Of a stretch of DNA of 64,000 nt, positions 28,066 through 36,839 are shown in pieces (positions within the stretch are counted from its first letter, which is position 1; every line of letters starts with the position of its first letter). The notes under the pieces are model-generated. The model did no database searches. It was not told the origin of the DNA and worked only from the letters and a program-made list of their open reading frames with translations. A program made the translations under genes and the position numbers. The stretch lies in assembly GCA_012033335.1 (NCBI GenBank), contig JAAURB010000002.1:1-64000 (forward strand), given 5' to 3'. This DNA is from Oscillatoriales cyanobacterium RM2_1_1. Lineage in GTDB: Bacteria > Cyanobacteriota > Cyanobacteriia > Cyanobacteriales > Microcoleaceae.

Positions 28066-29129
28066 GCAGAAACCTCCTTCGGTGCGTTAGCATCCTGTAC
28101 CAAATCCTGAATCCGCTTACCCGAGCGGAAATCAAATCCCGCCGCTCGCAAGGCATGGAAAATATGACCCTGGAGGAAGAAAAAACCAAGCCAGAATTGA
28201 GCATTGGCTAACCAAACCCGAGAGGTTAATGCCCCCTCTGGATCGCGGAAATAGGGAAACTGTTCCAACCCTACCCTGAGAGGTGGCCCATAAAATTCAG
28301 GGGGATAGGCGATGGTATTCACCGAAACAAACAAGGCGGCAATGAACGACATCAACGCCACTGCCCCAACGCTGTAGGACAGATAGGCTTCCCCTGAAAA
28401 GATCAAGACACGCTTCACCCAACCAAACGGTTCGGTCAGAATATGCCAAACTCCACCCCCGATCAGAATCAAGCCAATAAAGATATGACCGCCAACTAGA
28501 TCGTCCAGGTTATCCACCGCAGCTAACCAGAAATAACCCTGGGTTCCAAATAAATACCCAAAGATTGTGGCTGGATTCAACGTTGGGTCAGTGACCACCC
28601 GAACATCATCAACGGAGGTATCGTACAAGCCACCAAAAAACATTGCCTTGGCCACCAACAGAAATGCACCACCGCCGAGCAATAGCAGGTGGATACCGAT
28701 GATGGTGGTCATTTTTTTACCATCTTCCCAGTTGTAGCCAAAGAAGGAAAACTGATTTTCCAAAATTGCTGGCCCCTTCAAGGCATGGAAAACACCACCG
28801 AATCCCAGAAAAGCCGAGCTGATCAGATGCAGTGCCCCCACAACAAAATAGGGATGGGTATCCACCACCGCACCACCAGCGCCAACACCCCAACCTTCAG
28901 CAGCCAGGTGAGGTAAGAGAATCAAGTTTTGTTCGTACATCGGTAAATCGGGATTCAACTGCCCCAGTTCAAACAGGGTGTAGATTCCTGCCCAAAATAC
29001 AATTAACCCTCCATGGGCAACGTGGGCACCGAGCAAGCGACCCGACAAGCTTGCTAATCGACCATTTCCAGCCCACCAGGGAAAAGATTGCCTCTCGGCT
29101 GGAAAGGTATCAGTCACTATACTGGTCAT
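28062..29129 (-). CDS. IsiA/Pcb-family chlorophyll-binding antenna protein, first gene of the cluster
   Basis: 355 residues, six helices. It has [20 protein letters not shown] at the start, [34 protein letters not shown], and the lumenal loop [20 protein letters not shown], which is the longer IsiA-type loop. The C-terminal [19 protein letters not shown] is like that of IsiA. The ATG follows a perfect AGGAGG by five bases. As the first gene it should lie nearest the cluster promoter. Its stop overlaps the next start by 4 nt. Confidence 0.94.
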   Translation of the reverse strand: MTSIVTDTFPAERQSFPWWAGNGRLASLSGRLLGAHVAHGGLIVFWAGIYTLFELGQLNPDLPMYEQNLILLPHLAAEGWGVGAGGAVVDTHPYFVVGALHLISSAFLGFGGVFHALKGPAILENQFSFFGYNWEDGKKMTTIIGIHLLLLGGGAFLLVAKAMFFGGLYDTSVDDVRVVTDPTLNPATIFGYLFGTQGYFWLAAVDNLDDLVGGHIFIGLILIGGGVWHILTEPFGWVKRVLIFSGEAYLSYSVGAVALMSFIAALFVSVNTIAYPPEFYGPPLRVGLEQFPYFRDPEGALTSRVWLANAQFWLGFFFLQGHIFHALRAAGFDFRSGKRIQDLVQDANAPKEVSA

Positions 29130-29173
29130 TCTGACCTCCTCATCGTGACGACAAAGTAATAAGCAAGTTCAAC

Positions 29174-29196
29174 TTATTGAGATTAATATTCAATAA
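29174..29196 (-). promoter_or_regulatory. Inverted repeat upstream of the antenna cluster, possible Fur-type operator
   Basis: TTATTGA, nine bases, TCAATAA: a 7-9-7 AT-rich palindrome 45 bp upstream of the first antenna gene. Its place, size and composition resemble ferric-uptake-regulator sites, but the match to the Fur consensus is loose. Candidate only. Confidence 0.4.
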
Positions 29197-29396
29197 TAAC
29201 TTTGTCCATGTCAAGTTTATTGCGATTTTGTTACAGGTAGTGATCTAAGCGATCGCAGTACTTATAACCTGAGACACGGGAAATACCATAAGGTAAAGGG
29301 GTGGGTGGCGAAGTGAATCACTCCTGCGTTATTTGCAATACACTTAAAAAGTTTTTGCAATAATATCCTGGGCTTTCCAGGAGACTGTAAATTAAC

Positions 29397-29755
29397 AGGA
29401 CTTATGCATTGACAAAATACAGAGAATGTGGTGTTCAGAGATCGCCAAGCAAAAGAGGCTTCTGAAGACTAAATTGCCACTCAATCACGTGACGTACCGA
29501 TTCAAACAGGTCTTTGGGTTCGTAGCATTCTCTACAGAGAAATCGGTTCACACTGTCATGGGAAACCGTTTTGAGAATCGCCCCTAGGTGGCAGCATCCT
29601 GACCCTTGAGGTTAAGCTAGTAGATATCGGACGTAGCAATTAATGTCGCAGTTGGCCGTTGAGGGTTTACTGAGAGTTCGTAAACTTTCTTGGGAAAACG
29701 CAAGGACTTACACCTTCAACTCACACAATAGCCTTTCTGTCAATGCGTAAGTCCT
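29397..29755 (-). mobile_element. Insertion-sequence remnant (359 bp) with 18-bp terminal inverted repeats
   Basis: The ends AGGACTTATGCATTGACA (29397-29414) and the reverse complement of 29738-29755, AGGACTTACGCATTGACA, match at 17 of 18 bases. Inside, the minus strand (about 29587-29435) reads LKTVSHDSVNRFLCRECYEP and KDLFESVRHVIEWQF, which resembles the N-terminus of IS4/IS701-like transposases ('SHDSVNRFL'). Most of the transposase is gone. It lies between the antenna cluster and ktrA. Confidence 0.78.
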
Positions 29756-29833
29756 AAGGAATTCTTGAGCGGTACTGCCCTATCTATCAGGGACAGTAAC
29801 AAATCCAACTTTTTAAATCCCCGCTAAACCGAT

Positions 29834-30538
29834 CTAAATCTTCTCCAGAAGTCGATTGATATCCTGATTGGAACCGAGCACTACCATAACTGTACCTTTT
29901 CGCAGACGTTTGTTGGGCAGAGGATTGATTTCAGAGCGTTCATGATCGTCCCGAATAGCTAACAGAGTCAACCCATATTTGCCCCGTAACTCTAGCTCTA
30001 GAATCGTTTTCCCATCAAATTCAAAAGGCACTAACATTTCTACAATGCTATGTTGTGGATCTAGCTCAAACTCCTCTAACAAACGGGGTCGAGTCAGTCT
30101 CCGCGCCAATTCCATTCCCATTTCTCGCTCAGGAAACACCACCAGATCAGCCCCAACTTTTTCTAAAATTTTCTTATGGGTTTCTGATGATGCTTTAGCA
30201 ACGACATTGGCGACTCCCCCTTCTTTCAAATTCAAAGCTGTTGTAATGCTCTCCGCTAGATAATTGCCCACGGCTACAATGACCGTACTAAACTCATAGA
30301 TTCCTGCCTCTGATAGGGCTTGAGATTCTGTAGAATCAAGTTGCAGAGCATGGGCAGCCATTTGATTGCTCAAAACATGACTGACTTTCTTTTCGTCGCG
30401 ATCAATGGCTAAAACTTCATGACCTGATTGATGTAGGGTCGTACAAACAGCACGCCCAAATCGACCTAAGCCAATAACTGCAAACTGTTCTTTTTCAACT
30501 CGAAAATTCCGAAAGAAATTCAAATAGGAGAGATTCAT
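29834..30538 (-). CDS. ktrA: KtrA-type potassium uptake regulatory subunit (RCK domains)
   Basis: A 234-residue cytoplasmic ring protein that gates the KtrB channel-like transporter. The RCK-N Rossmann domain (about 17-140) has the nucleotide motif VIGLGRFGRAVCTTL and an acidic end of the second strand (VLAIDRDEKKV). An RCK-C/TrkA-C domain follows (about 150-234), ending VMVVLGSNQDINRLLEKI. It is second in a ktrB-ktrA pair, 90 bp after ktrB. Family function is K+ (Na+-dependent) uptake and osmotic adaptation. Confidence 0.94.
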   Translation of the reverse strand: MNLSYLNFFRNFRVEKEQFAVIGLGRFGRAVCTTLHQSGHEVLAIDRDEKKVSHVLSNQMAAHALQLDSTESQALSEAGIYEFSTVIVAVGNYLAESITTALNLKEGGVANVVAKASSETHKKILEKVGADLVVFPEREMGMELARRLTRPRLLEEFELDPQHSIVEMLVPFEFDGKTILELELRGKYGLTLLAIRDDHERSEINPLPNKRLRKGTVMVVLGSNQDINRLLEKI

Positions 30539-30628
30539 AAATGGATATGGTTAGGTAAAAAATGAAAGGGTTAAGCTGACTTTTGATTCTATGCTGAAAT
30601 AATTCTAAAAAAGCTTTAAAAAATATAC

Positions 30629-32020
30629 TTAACCAACCAGGAGATTTTCCTCTGGATAGTCAATTACACTAGGTTTGGGATCGCCAAAAAACGCCAACAT
30701 CAGTAACAGCACCCCAACTCGACCAATATACATTGTAACAATAATGACTAATCGTGAGAAAATAGTCAATTTTGCTGTAATTCCTGTAGATAAACCCACA
30801 GTTGCAAACGCTGACACTACTTCAAACAGGATTTCACCAAATTCGAGATTCTGCTGAGCAAAACTGACTAAAAAAGTGGCTGTGCAAACTACCACAGCTG
30901 AACCTAAAATCACCCCAACTGCCTTAAGGATTAGACTATCAGGAATTTTGCGCTGGTAGCACAAAACTTCATCACGTCCTTGAAGCGCTGACTTTGTACA
31001 ATTGATCAGCACCCGTAGGGTTGTTGTTTTGACCCCACCGCCTGTACTTCCTGGACTAGCGCCAATAAACATTAAAATTGCAGTCAGAAACAGGCCCGAT
31101 CGCGCCATATTTCCAATATCAATAGTATTGAAACCTGCCGTACGACTGGTGACGGATTGGAACCAAGCTGCAAGTAATTTATGAGAGAAATCTAGATTGT
31201 CTAAAGTGGCAGGATTATTAAATTCAGTAATTAAAAACATGAGCATTCCAAATAGCAACAGCATCCAGGTCATACTGGTGACAATCTTAAAGTGTAAGGA
31301 AAATTCTCTGTGACAAGCTGTTCCTGATAGCCGATGTCGGAGCCAGAGGTAAAGCTCAATAATCACCTGGTAGCCCAATCCTCCAAAAATAATCAATAGA
31401 GTCACTACACCATTCAACAAAGGAGACGCGACATAAGCTACCAAGCCAGTCGGAAAGAGGCTAAATCCCGCATTATCAAAGGCATTAACACTATGAAATG
31501 TTGCTAACCATAGACCTTGAGCGAGTCCGTAATCCGGAGTAAATACAGTCATTAACAGAATAATTCCGGTCAACTGAAACAGAACCGTAGTAGCGATAAT
31601 CGATCTAAGCAAGGGCATCACGCCCCCGAGATTGGCAATATCTAAGGTTTGTTGAAGGGCAACTCGACTCTTGAGCCCCATCCTTCGACCAATCAGGAGC
31701 AACAGAACCGTGTTGGCTGTCATGTACCCCAGGGCTCCCACTTGAATCAAGCTGAGCAGGATCAACTGACCCCAAAACGAGTAATAAGTCCCCACGTCAA
31801 CCACTGAAAGTCCCGTAACACAAACCCCAGAAGTCATCGTAAATAGGGCCGTAACCACTGCTATTCCAAACCCTTCTTCCGCCGCTACGTCAGTTCTAGA
31901 AAATGGCAGCAACAGTAGAACAGTTCCCACCAGAATCACCGCCAGAAAGCCCAGACAAATAGTTTGTGGAGCGGTCAATTGAGTTTTCTGGGATAAAGAT
32001 CGTTTCGGGGAAGGTTCCAC
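30629..32020 (-). CDS. ktrB: KtrB/TrkH-type potassium transporter subunit
   Basis: A 463-residue membrane protein with about eight to ten hydrophobic segments in four M1-P-M2 repeats. Pore-loop filter regions are visible, for example TMTSGVCVTGLSVVDV, HSVNAFDNAGFSLFPTG, VTSRTAGFNTIDIG and SAFATVGLSTGITA, each with the filter glycine. It is the K+-conducting part of the Ktr system and is followed by its regulatory subunit ktrA. It diverges from vte4 across a 108-bp spacer. Confidence 0.95.
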   Translation of the reverse strand: MEPSPKRSLSQKTQLTAPQTICLGFLAVILVGTVLLLLPFSRTDVAAEEGFGIAVVTALFTMTSGVCVTGLSVVDVGTYYSFWGQLILLSLIQVGALGYMTANTVLLLLIGRRMGLKSRVALQQTLDIANLGGVMPLLRSIIATTVLFQLTGIILLMTVFTPDYGLAQGLWLATFHSVNAFDNAGFSLFPTGLVAYVASPLLNGVVTLLIIFGGLGYQVIIELYLWLRHRLSGTACHREFSLHFKIVTSMTWMLLLFGMLMFLITEFNNPATLDNLDFSHKLLAAWFQSVTSRTAGFNTIDIGNMARSGLFLTAILMFIGASPGSTGGGVKTTTLRVLINCTKSALQGRDEVLCYQRKIPDSLILKAVGVILGSAVVVCTATFLVSFAQQNLEFGEILFEVVSAFATVGLSTGITAKLTIFSRLVIIVTMYIGRVGVLLLMLAFFGDPKPSVIDYPEENLLVG

Positions 32021-32128
32021 AGCGTTGCTCTCATGAAAGACTCTGCAATCATTTTAGAGGTTCAGTGGGCAAGAGATTCTGACAGTCTGTAAAATTTCGA
32101 AAGATGTTCCAGGTTCCAAACAATCACT

Positions 32129-33031
32129 ATGACCTCTGTTCTATATCAGCAAATTCAACAGCTCTACGATAAATCTTCCGGTCTTTGGGAACAGATCTGG
32201 GGAGAACACATGCACCATGGATACTATGGCCCAAATGGAACCCTGAAAAAGGAACGCCGACAGGCCCAAATTGATCTGATCGAAGAGTTTTTAAACTGGG
32301 GTCGGGCCAGCGTAAATCCAGAGTTAAATCCAGAGTTCAATTCAAAGTCTAATGGCTTCCCTCAGATTCTAGATGTGGGCTGTGGGATCGGGGGCAGCAC
32401 CCTATATCTGGCTGAGAAGTTCATGGCAGAAGCCACGGGCATTACCCTCAGCCCAGTCCAGGCAAACCGGGCTAGAGAACGGGCGATCGCCGCCGGTTTA
32501 CAACAACAGGTCAACTTCCAAGTTGCCGATGCTCTCCAGATGCCATTGGCGGATCATTCCTTTGACCTGGTTTGGTCGATGGAGAGCGGGGAACACATGC
32601 CCAACAAAATCCAGTTTCTTCAGGAGTGCTACCGGGTTCTCAAACCAGGGGGTTTGTTCCTGATGGCTACCTGGTGTCATCGCCCTGTGGGGGAAGCGGA
32701 AGGGCAGTTAACCGACGCAGAACGTCAACACCTAGCCGAAATCTATCGGGTCTATGCCTTGCCCTATGTGATTTCTCTGCCAGAGTATGACGCGATCGCC
32801 CGTAAAACTGGTTTCAAATTGATACAAACCGCTGACTGGTCAACTGCGGTGGCCCCGTTCTGGAATGTGGTGATTGACTCTACCTTTCAGTTGGAATCGC
32901 TTTTGGGGTTGTTACTTAGCGGCTGGACAACGGTAGAAGCAGCTTTGTCCCTGGGGCTGATGAGCCGGGGATATCAAGCGGGGTTGATTCGATTTGGCTT
33001 ATTGCGGGGCATCAAATCGGCTAGATTGTAG
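32129..33031 (+). CDS. vte4: Gamma-tocopherol methyltransferase
   Basis: It methylates gamma-tocopherol to alpha-tocopherol (vitamin E), using S-adenosylmethionine. The 300-residue protein has the distinctive start LYDKSSGLWEQIWGEHMHHG followed by YYGPNG, the SAM motif ILDVGCGIGGSTLYLAEKF, SMESGEHMPNKIQF, and FLMATWCHRPVGEAEG; these agree with what I remember of Synechocystis Slr0089. It lacks the N-terminal extension of that protein. A short Asn/Pro-Glu repeat (NPELNPEFNSKSN, about residues 65-77) precedes motif I. No other tocopherol gene is in the window. Confidence 0.9.
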   Translation: MTSVLYQQIQQLYDKSSGLWEQIWGEHMHHGYYGPNGTLKKERRQAQIDLIEEFLNWGRASVNPELNPEFNSKSNGFPQILDVGCGIGGSTLYLAEKFMAEATGITLSPVQANRARERAIAAGLQQQVNFQVADALQMPLADHSFDLVWSMESGEHMPNKIQFLQECYRVLKPGGLFLMATWCHRPVGEAEGQLTDAERQHLAEIYRVYALPYVISLPEYDAIARKTGFKLIQTADWSTAVAPFWNVVIDSTFQLESLLGLLLSGWTTVEAALSLGLMSRGYQAGLIRFGLLRGIKSARL

Positions 33032-33037
33032 TAGTAG

Positions 33038-33062
33038 TAGGGGCGGGGTCACCCCGCCCCTA
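33038..33062 (+). repeat. Perfect inverted repeat after vte4
   Basis: TAGGGGCGGGGT-C-ACCCCGCCCCTA, 12 bp each side with one centre base. The right half plus ACGGGTTGCATGAAAATT is repeated at about 33187-33222, so this is part of a dispersed repeat block (33038-33222). Confidence 0.75.
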
Positions 33063-33114
33063 CGGGTTGCATGAAAATTGTAGATCTAATCCCAAATCCA
33101 GATGAAAATCCTGG

Positions 33115-33222
33115 GGTGCAGGCACCTTGCCTGTTGGGTCTGCCGGGGGATATCAAGGGCTGGGTCTCCCAGCCCTTGCAAGTTACGTGACCCCGCCCCT
33201 ACGGGTTGCATAAAAATTATGG
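33115..33222 (+). repeat. Repeat block: C-type hairpin, GGGCTGGG palindrome and duplicated GC-rich end
   Basis: GTGCAGGCACCTTGCCTG (a C-family piece), then CAAGGGCTGGG-TCT-CCCAGCCCTTG (33154-33178, perfect 11-bp stem), then GACCCCGCCCCTACGGGTTG repeating 33048-33070. The remaining spacer to yggT (33223-33510) shows no gene. Confidence 0.7.
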
Positions 33223-33510
33223 ATCCAACCTAGACAAGGCTGTAAGCACCTAAAATTATCATTGATGCTTCCCCGAAATCAGACCTGTTTAGAAACCTGA
33301 ATTGTGATGTTCAGGAATCATCATCATAATCCTTGATTGGGGGGTGAGGGTGTCAATGAAAATTTTTCATTAAAAATTTTGTGAGCAGTCTTTGTGAAGA
33401 ATCTTCTAAACTTAAAAGAGTAGCCATGGAGTAACCAGGATTTCCTGTCACTTCATCCCGACTCATTTAATAGTTTTGATAATAGTTTTGAAGCGATTTT
33501 AGATGACGAT

Positions 33511-33795
33511 ATGACAACTTTAACCCTGGTAAATTGGATCTTGGGCATTACCCTGGGCCTGATGACCTTTTTATTTATTTTTCGGATTGTATTGACCTGG
33601 TATCCCCAAGCCGAGATGAGTCGGTTTCCCTTTAATCTAGTCGTCTGGCCAACTGAACCCTTTCTGGCGATCACCCGGAAACTGGTGCCTCCCCTGGGAG
33701 GTGTAGACATTACCCCAATCATCTGGGTGGGGATTTGCACCCTGCTGCGGGAAGTGCTGTTGAGTCAGCAGGGACTCCTGAGAATGCTCCACTGA
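33511..33795 (+). CDS. YggT-family membrane protein
   Basis: A 94-residue protein with two membrane helices (about 4-26, and 65-85). The family signature is FRIVLTWYPQAEMSRFPFN followed by PTEPFLAITRKLVPPLGGVD. YggT/Ycf19 proteins in plastids and cyanobacteria are linked to thylakoid or cell-division organisation; the exact role is open. Convergent with accC (14 bp between the stops). Confidence 0.92.
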   Translation: MTTLTLVNWILGITLGLMTFLFIFRIVLTWYPQAEMSRFPFNLVVWPTEPFLAITRKLVPPLGGVDITPIIWVGICTLLREVLLSQQGLLRMLH

Positions 33796-33809
33796 GGTTC
33801 AGACTCAGA

Positions 33810-35171
33810 TTAGAAGTCTTTAACCTGCTCTGCCATCATCTCTTCTACAAACTTAGTGTGAATCTCACCTTTAAGGAATTCTGGGGTTTCGATCAGCTTT
33901 TGATGGAAGTTAATCGTGGTCGGAATCCCGGTGATAGCAAACTCTCGTAACGCTCGTCTAGTACGGGCGATCGCGCTCTCCCGATTGGCTCCCCAGACAA
34001 TCAACTTGCCGATTAAGGAATCATAATAAGGCGGAATCTCATAGTCGGTGTAGACATGGGAATCCACCCGAACCCCTGGCCCTCCCGGGGGAAGATAGCC
34101 ACTAATCCGGCCCGGTTGGGGGCGAAAATTGCGATCCGCATCTTCGGCATTAATCCGACATTCAATCGCGTGACCCGTCAATTTCACTTGATCCTGAGTT
34201 AGGGATAAGGGTTCCCCTTGAGCGATGCGGATCTGCTCCGCGATCAAATCCAAACCTGTAACCGCCTCTGTCACCGGATGCTCCACCTGAATCCGGGTGT
34301 TCATCTCCATGAAGTAAAAGCTACCGGTGCGATCGAGTAAGAACTCTACAGTTCCAGCCCCGGTATAGTCAATGGACTGAGCCGCTCTAATAGCCGCCAA
34401 CCCCATTTTTTCTCGCAATTCTGGATTGAGGGCTGGACTGGGGGCTTCCTCCAGGAGCTTTTGATGTCGTCGCTGCACCGAGCAGTCCCGCTCCCCCAAA
34501 TGAATCACATTGCCATACTGATCCGCTAGAATCTGAAACTCAATGTGGCGAGGTTGTTCAATGAATTTCTCCAGATAGACTCCAGAATTACCAAAGGCCG
34601 CTTCAGCTTCGCCTTGGGCCGCTGCGAACAGCTTTGGCAATTCGGCCTGGGCTCTGACTAACCGCATTCCCCGCCCCCCACCTCCCGCTGTAGCTTTAAT
34701 GATCACTGGATAGCCAATCTGGGTGGCAATCTTGAGGGCTGACTGTTCATTCGTGAGTAATCCCTCACTGCCGGGAATGGTGGGCACTCCTACCCCCTGC
34801 ATAGTAGTCCGGGCCGTTGACTTGTCCCCCATGGCCTGAATGGCTGTCGGAGTTGGCCCAATAAAAGCAATATCATGGTCGGCGCAAATCGAGGCAAACC
34901 GGGCATTTTCAGATAGAAACCCGTAGCCGGGATGGATGGCGATCGCATTGCGGGTCAGGGCGGCAGAGATGATATTGGGAATATTTAGATAACTTTTGTT
35001 ACTGCTAGGTTCTCCAATACAAACTGCTTCATCCGCCAGTTGGACATGCAGGGCATGGCGATCAATGGTGGAGTGTACCGCAACTGTTGAAATCCCTAAT
35101 TCTTCGCAGGTACGGAGAATCCGAAGCGCAATTTCTCCTCGATTTGCAATCAGAATTTTTGAAAACCGCAT
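33810..35171 (-). CDS. accC: Biotin carboxylase subunit of acetyl-CoA carboxylase
   Basis: It carboxylates biotin on AccB with ATP and bicarbonate, the first step of fatty acid synthesis. The 453 residues include [20 protein letters not shown] at the start, the ATP-grasp glycine loop [34 protein letters not shown], and the active-site [17 protein letters not shown]. An earlier GTG start (35183) is possible, but ATG 35171 matches the family. accB is not adjacent, as is usual in cyanobacteria. Confidence 0.97.
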   Translation of the reverse strand: MRFSKILIANRGEIALRILRTCEELGISTVAVHSTIDRHALHVQLADEAVCIGEPSSNKSYLNIPNIISAALTRNAIAIHPGYGFLSENARFASICADHDIAFIGPTPTAIQAMGDKSTARTTMQGVGVPTIPGSEGLLTNEQSALKIATQIGYPVIIKATAGGGGRGMRLVRAQAELPKLFAAAQGEAEAAFGNSGVYLEKFIEQPRHIEFQILADQYGNVIHLGERDCSVQRRHQKLLEEAPSPALNPELREKMGLAAIRAAQSIDYTGAGTVEFLLDRTGSFYFMEMNTRIQVEHPVTEAVTGLDLIAEQIRIAQGEPLSLTQDQVKLTGHAIECRINAEDADRNFRPQPGRISGYLPPGGPGVRVDSHVYTDYEIPPYYDSLIGKLIVWGANRESAIARTRRALREFAITGIPTTINFHQKLIETPEFLKGEIHTKFVEEMMAEQVKDF

Positions 35172-35368
35172 TCTTCCTGCCACTCAACCTTGATTCAGTA
35201 AGGATAAACCGTTTTGAGTCCTACGGAAAGGGGAAATGCTCAGAAAGTTGCAATAATTTGTGACGCTTGATAGATTTTGATGTTAGAGTAGTAATTTGAG
35301 AGTGAAGTCCTAAGAAAGTTAGAGAAAATTCTTTGACTTTTCTGAAGCTTCAGACTTTCATAACATAA

Positions 35369-35448
35369 GCGGATGTGGCGGAATGGTAGACGCGCACGCT
35401 TGAGGGGCGTGTGGCTTTGCTGTGCGAGTTCGAGTCTCGCCATCCGCA
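35369..35448 (+). tRNA. trnL-GAG: tRNA-Leu (anticodon GAG)
   Basis: The acceptor stem GCGGATG (35369-35375) pairs with CATCCGC (35441-35447), with discriminator A. The D-arm region is GCGGAATGGTAGACGCG. The anticodon stem CACGC/GCGTG encloses TTGAGGG with anticodon GAG at 35402-35404, decoding CUC/CUU leucine. A class II variable arm and the T arm GCGAG-TTCGAGT-CTCGC follow. CCA is not encoded. 80 nt is slightly short for a tRNA-Leu but complete. Confidence 0.95.
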
Positions 35449-35601
35449 TCGTATGGCTGCATCACAGCAGCTCAGTTGGGAATGGGGAATAAACGGATCA
35501 CCAATCCGAATCGTTCCCCAGGGTTTGGGGAATGAGCTTTTGACCGAACAAGATACCCTGAGAGAGATTACCAGGGTTTGGAGAAATTTTTAGGAGAAAT
35601 T

Positions 35602-36420
35602 CTAAGACGAATGCACCGACCCATCTGGCAAAACCGCCCCGGTGAGTACCGCTCCCGTGAGCTTAACCATGATGCGATCGCCCGTTCCTACCTTTGCCCC
35701 GGTTAGGTTGGCTCCCCGCAGGTCAGCCCCGCTCAGGTCAGCCCCAATCAGGTTGGCCTCCTGCAAATTGGCATAACTGAGATTGGCCTGGAGAAAGTTG
35801 GCCCGAAACAAATTGGCTTGGTATAGACAAGCCCCACTGAGATTGACCTTGTGCAAAAAAGCATCGCTGAGGTTGGCTTGACTCAAATCAGCCCCGCTCA
35901 GATTCCGACCCGAAAAATCTTTTTCCTGTAAGTCTGCTCCCCGTAAATCAGCCCCACTCATATCGGGTTGAGCAGAGGGGCGACGGGGATGAGTTGGGAT
36001 CGGCTTGGATGGGGTTTGAGTCACCGGATGGGACTGATAGGTCTGGGAGGATGGGGTAGCCTGACTTGATTGTGGCTGGGGATAGCTAGAAGATTGATTT
36101 GCGGAGGCCGGGTGACGGGTTGAGACGGGAGTCGTTGCCGTGTATCGAGGAGTTGCGGTTTTGGGTTGAGAGGAGGGGGTCTGTCGTACCGTTGAGGATG
36201 GGGGCGATCGATGCAACACCGAACGCAATTTTTCCCGGGCCTGATTGAGTTCTTTGAGCTTTTCTTCTGCGAGCTTTCGCAATCGCTGGTTGTCTGCAGG
36301 GATTCGATCAGGATGCCAGACAAAGGCTAAATCTCGGTAGGCTTGATCAACAACATCCAGAGAAGCACCAGGCTTTAACTCCAGCACACGATAGCAGTAG
36401 TATATTTCACTTGGTGTCAT
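35602..36420 (-). CDS. J-domain protein with pentapeptide repeats
   Basis: 272 residues. An N-terminal J domain (about 1-65) has the HPD motif in FVWHPDRIPADN, so it should work with a DnaK. A Ser/Pro/Thr/Gln-rich linker (about 70-155) is followed by about 20 pentapeptide repeats of the A(D/N)LxG(A) type (about 158-265: ADLRGADLQEKDFSGRNLSG and on), which form a right-handed beta-helix. Such DnaJ-pentapeptide fusions occur in cyanobacteria; the helix may serve as client-binding surface. Function unknown. Confidence 0.9.
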   Translation of the reverse strand: MTPSEIYYCYRVLELKPGASLDVVDQAYRDLAFVWHPDRIPADNQRLRKLAEEKLKELNQAREKLRSVLHRSPPSSTVRQTPSSQPKTATPRYTATTPVSTRHPASANQSSSYPQPQSSQATPSSQTYQSHPVTQTPSKPIPTHPRRPSAQPDMSGADLRGADLQEKDFSGRNLSGADLSQANLSDAFLHKVNLSGACLYQANLFRANFLQANLSYANLQEANLIGADLSGADLRGANLTGAKVGTGDRIMVKLTGAVLTGAVLPDGSVHSS

Positions 36421-36839
36421 GGTTGGGTTTGTAAGAATCTGGATTTGGCTGAAAACCTACAAAGTTTGACAATTTTTTCAGCAGAATGGGGGTTTGAAGC
36501 AACTAAGTGCTTATTCTAGCGTTTCCTCAAGGACGATGGTTACAGTAACAATTTATTACCCATAATGCGGCTGCACTCCCTCTCATAAATACTGTTCAAG
36601 TTTGCTCAAGTTGCTTCTGTGATGCCTTTGTAAAGAGTTGGTAAAGAGTTGGTAAATTCTGTTTGTAACCTCAAGTCATCGATAGTTTAAGTTTCATGAA
36701 GCAGTCACACTAGACTTAGCAAGTAACCCTTGGTTAGGTATGCCTCACCCCTATGGTGGGGTTTTTTGTTGAGGTTTGTTCTCGATCAAGCTATTGGCAT
36801 TGTCAATGCAGGTCAATCGCTTTATTCGCTAACCTGGGG
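36421..36839 (+). ncRNA. Candidate small RNA locus in a 419-bp spacer (low confidence)
   Basis: The spacer contains an orphan plus-strand terminator at its right part (36743-36767), a short direct repeat AAGAGTTGGTAAAGAGTTGG near 36634-36656, and no open frame of note. The transcript start and extent are unknown. It should also contain the promoter for the J-domain gene (minus) near 36421-36500. Confidence 0.35.
36743..36767 (+). terminator. Intrinsic terminator on the plus strand with no gene before it
   Basis: CCTCACC, loop CCTAT, GGTGGGG (7 bp with one G-T pair), then six T. The genes on both sides are on the minus strand, so this terminator serves no annotated gene; it may end a small RNA transcribed from the 36421-36742 spacer. 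Confidence 0.7.

Noticed and set aside
21296-29129. Chlorophyll d/f or far-red photosynthesis cluster
   Set aside because: The Pcb-like antenna genes could suggest it, but there is no phytochrome/response regulator set, no far-red PsaA/PsbA paralogue and no allophycocyanin genes; flavodoxin and isiC point to iron stress.
36634-36656. AAGAGTTGGT direct repeat as a CRISPR fragment
   Set aside because: Only two adjacent copies of about 10 bp without spacers; no cas genes in the window.
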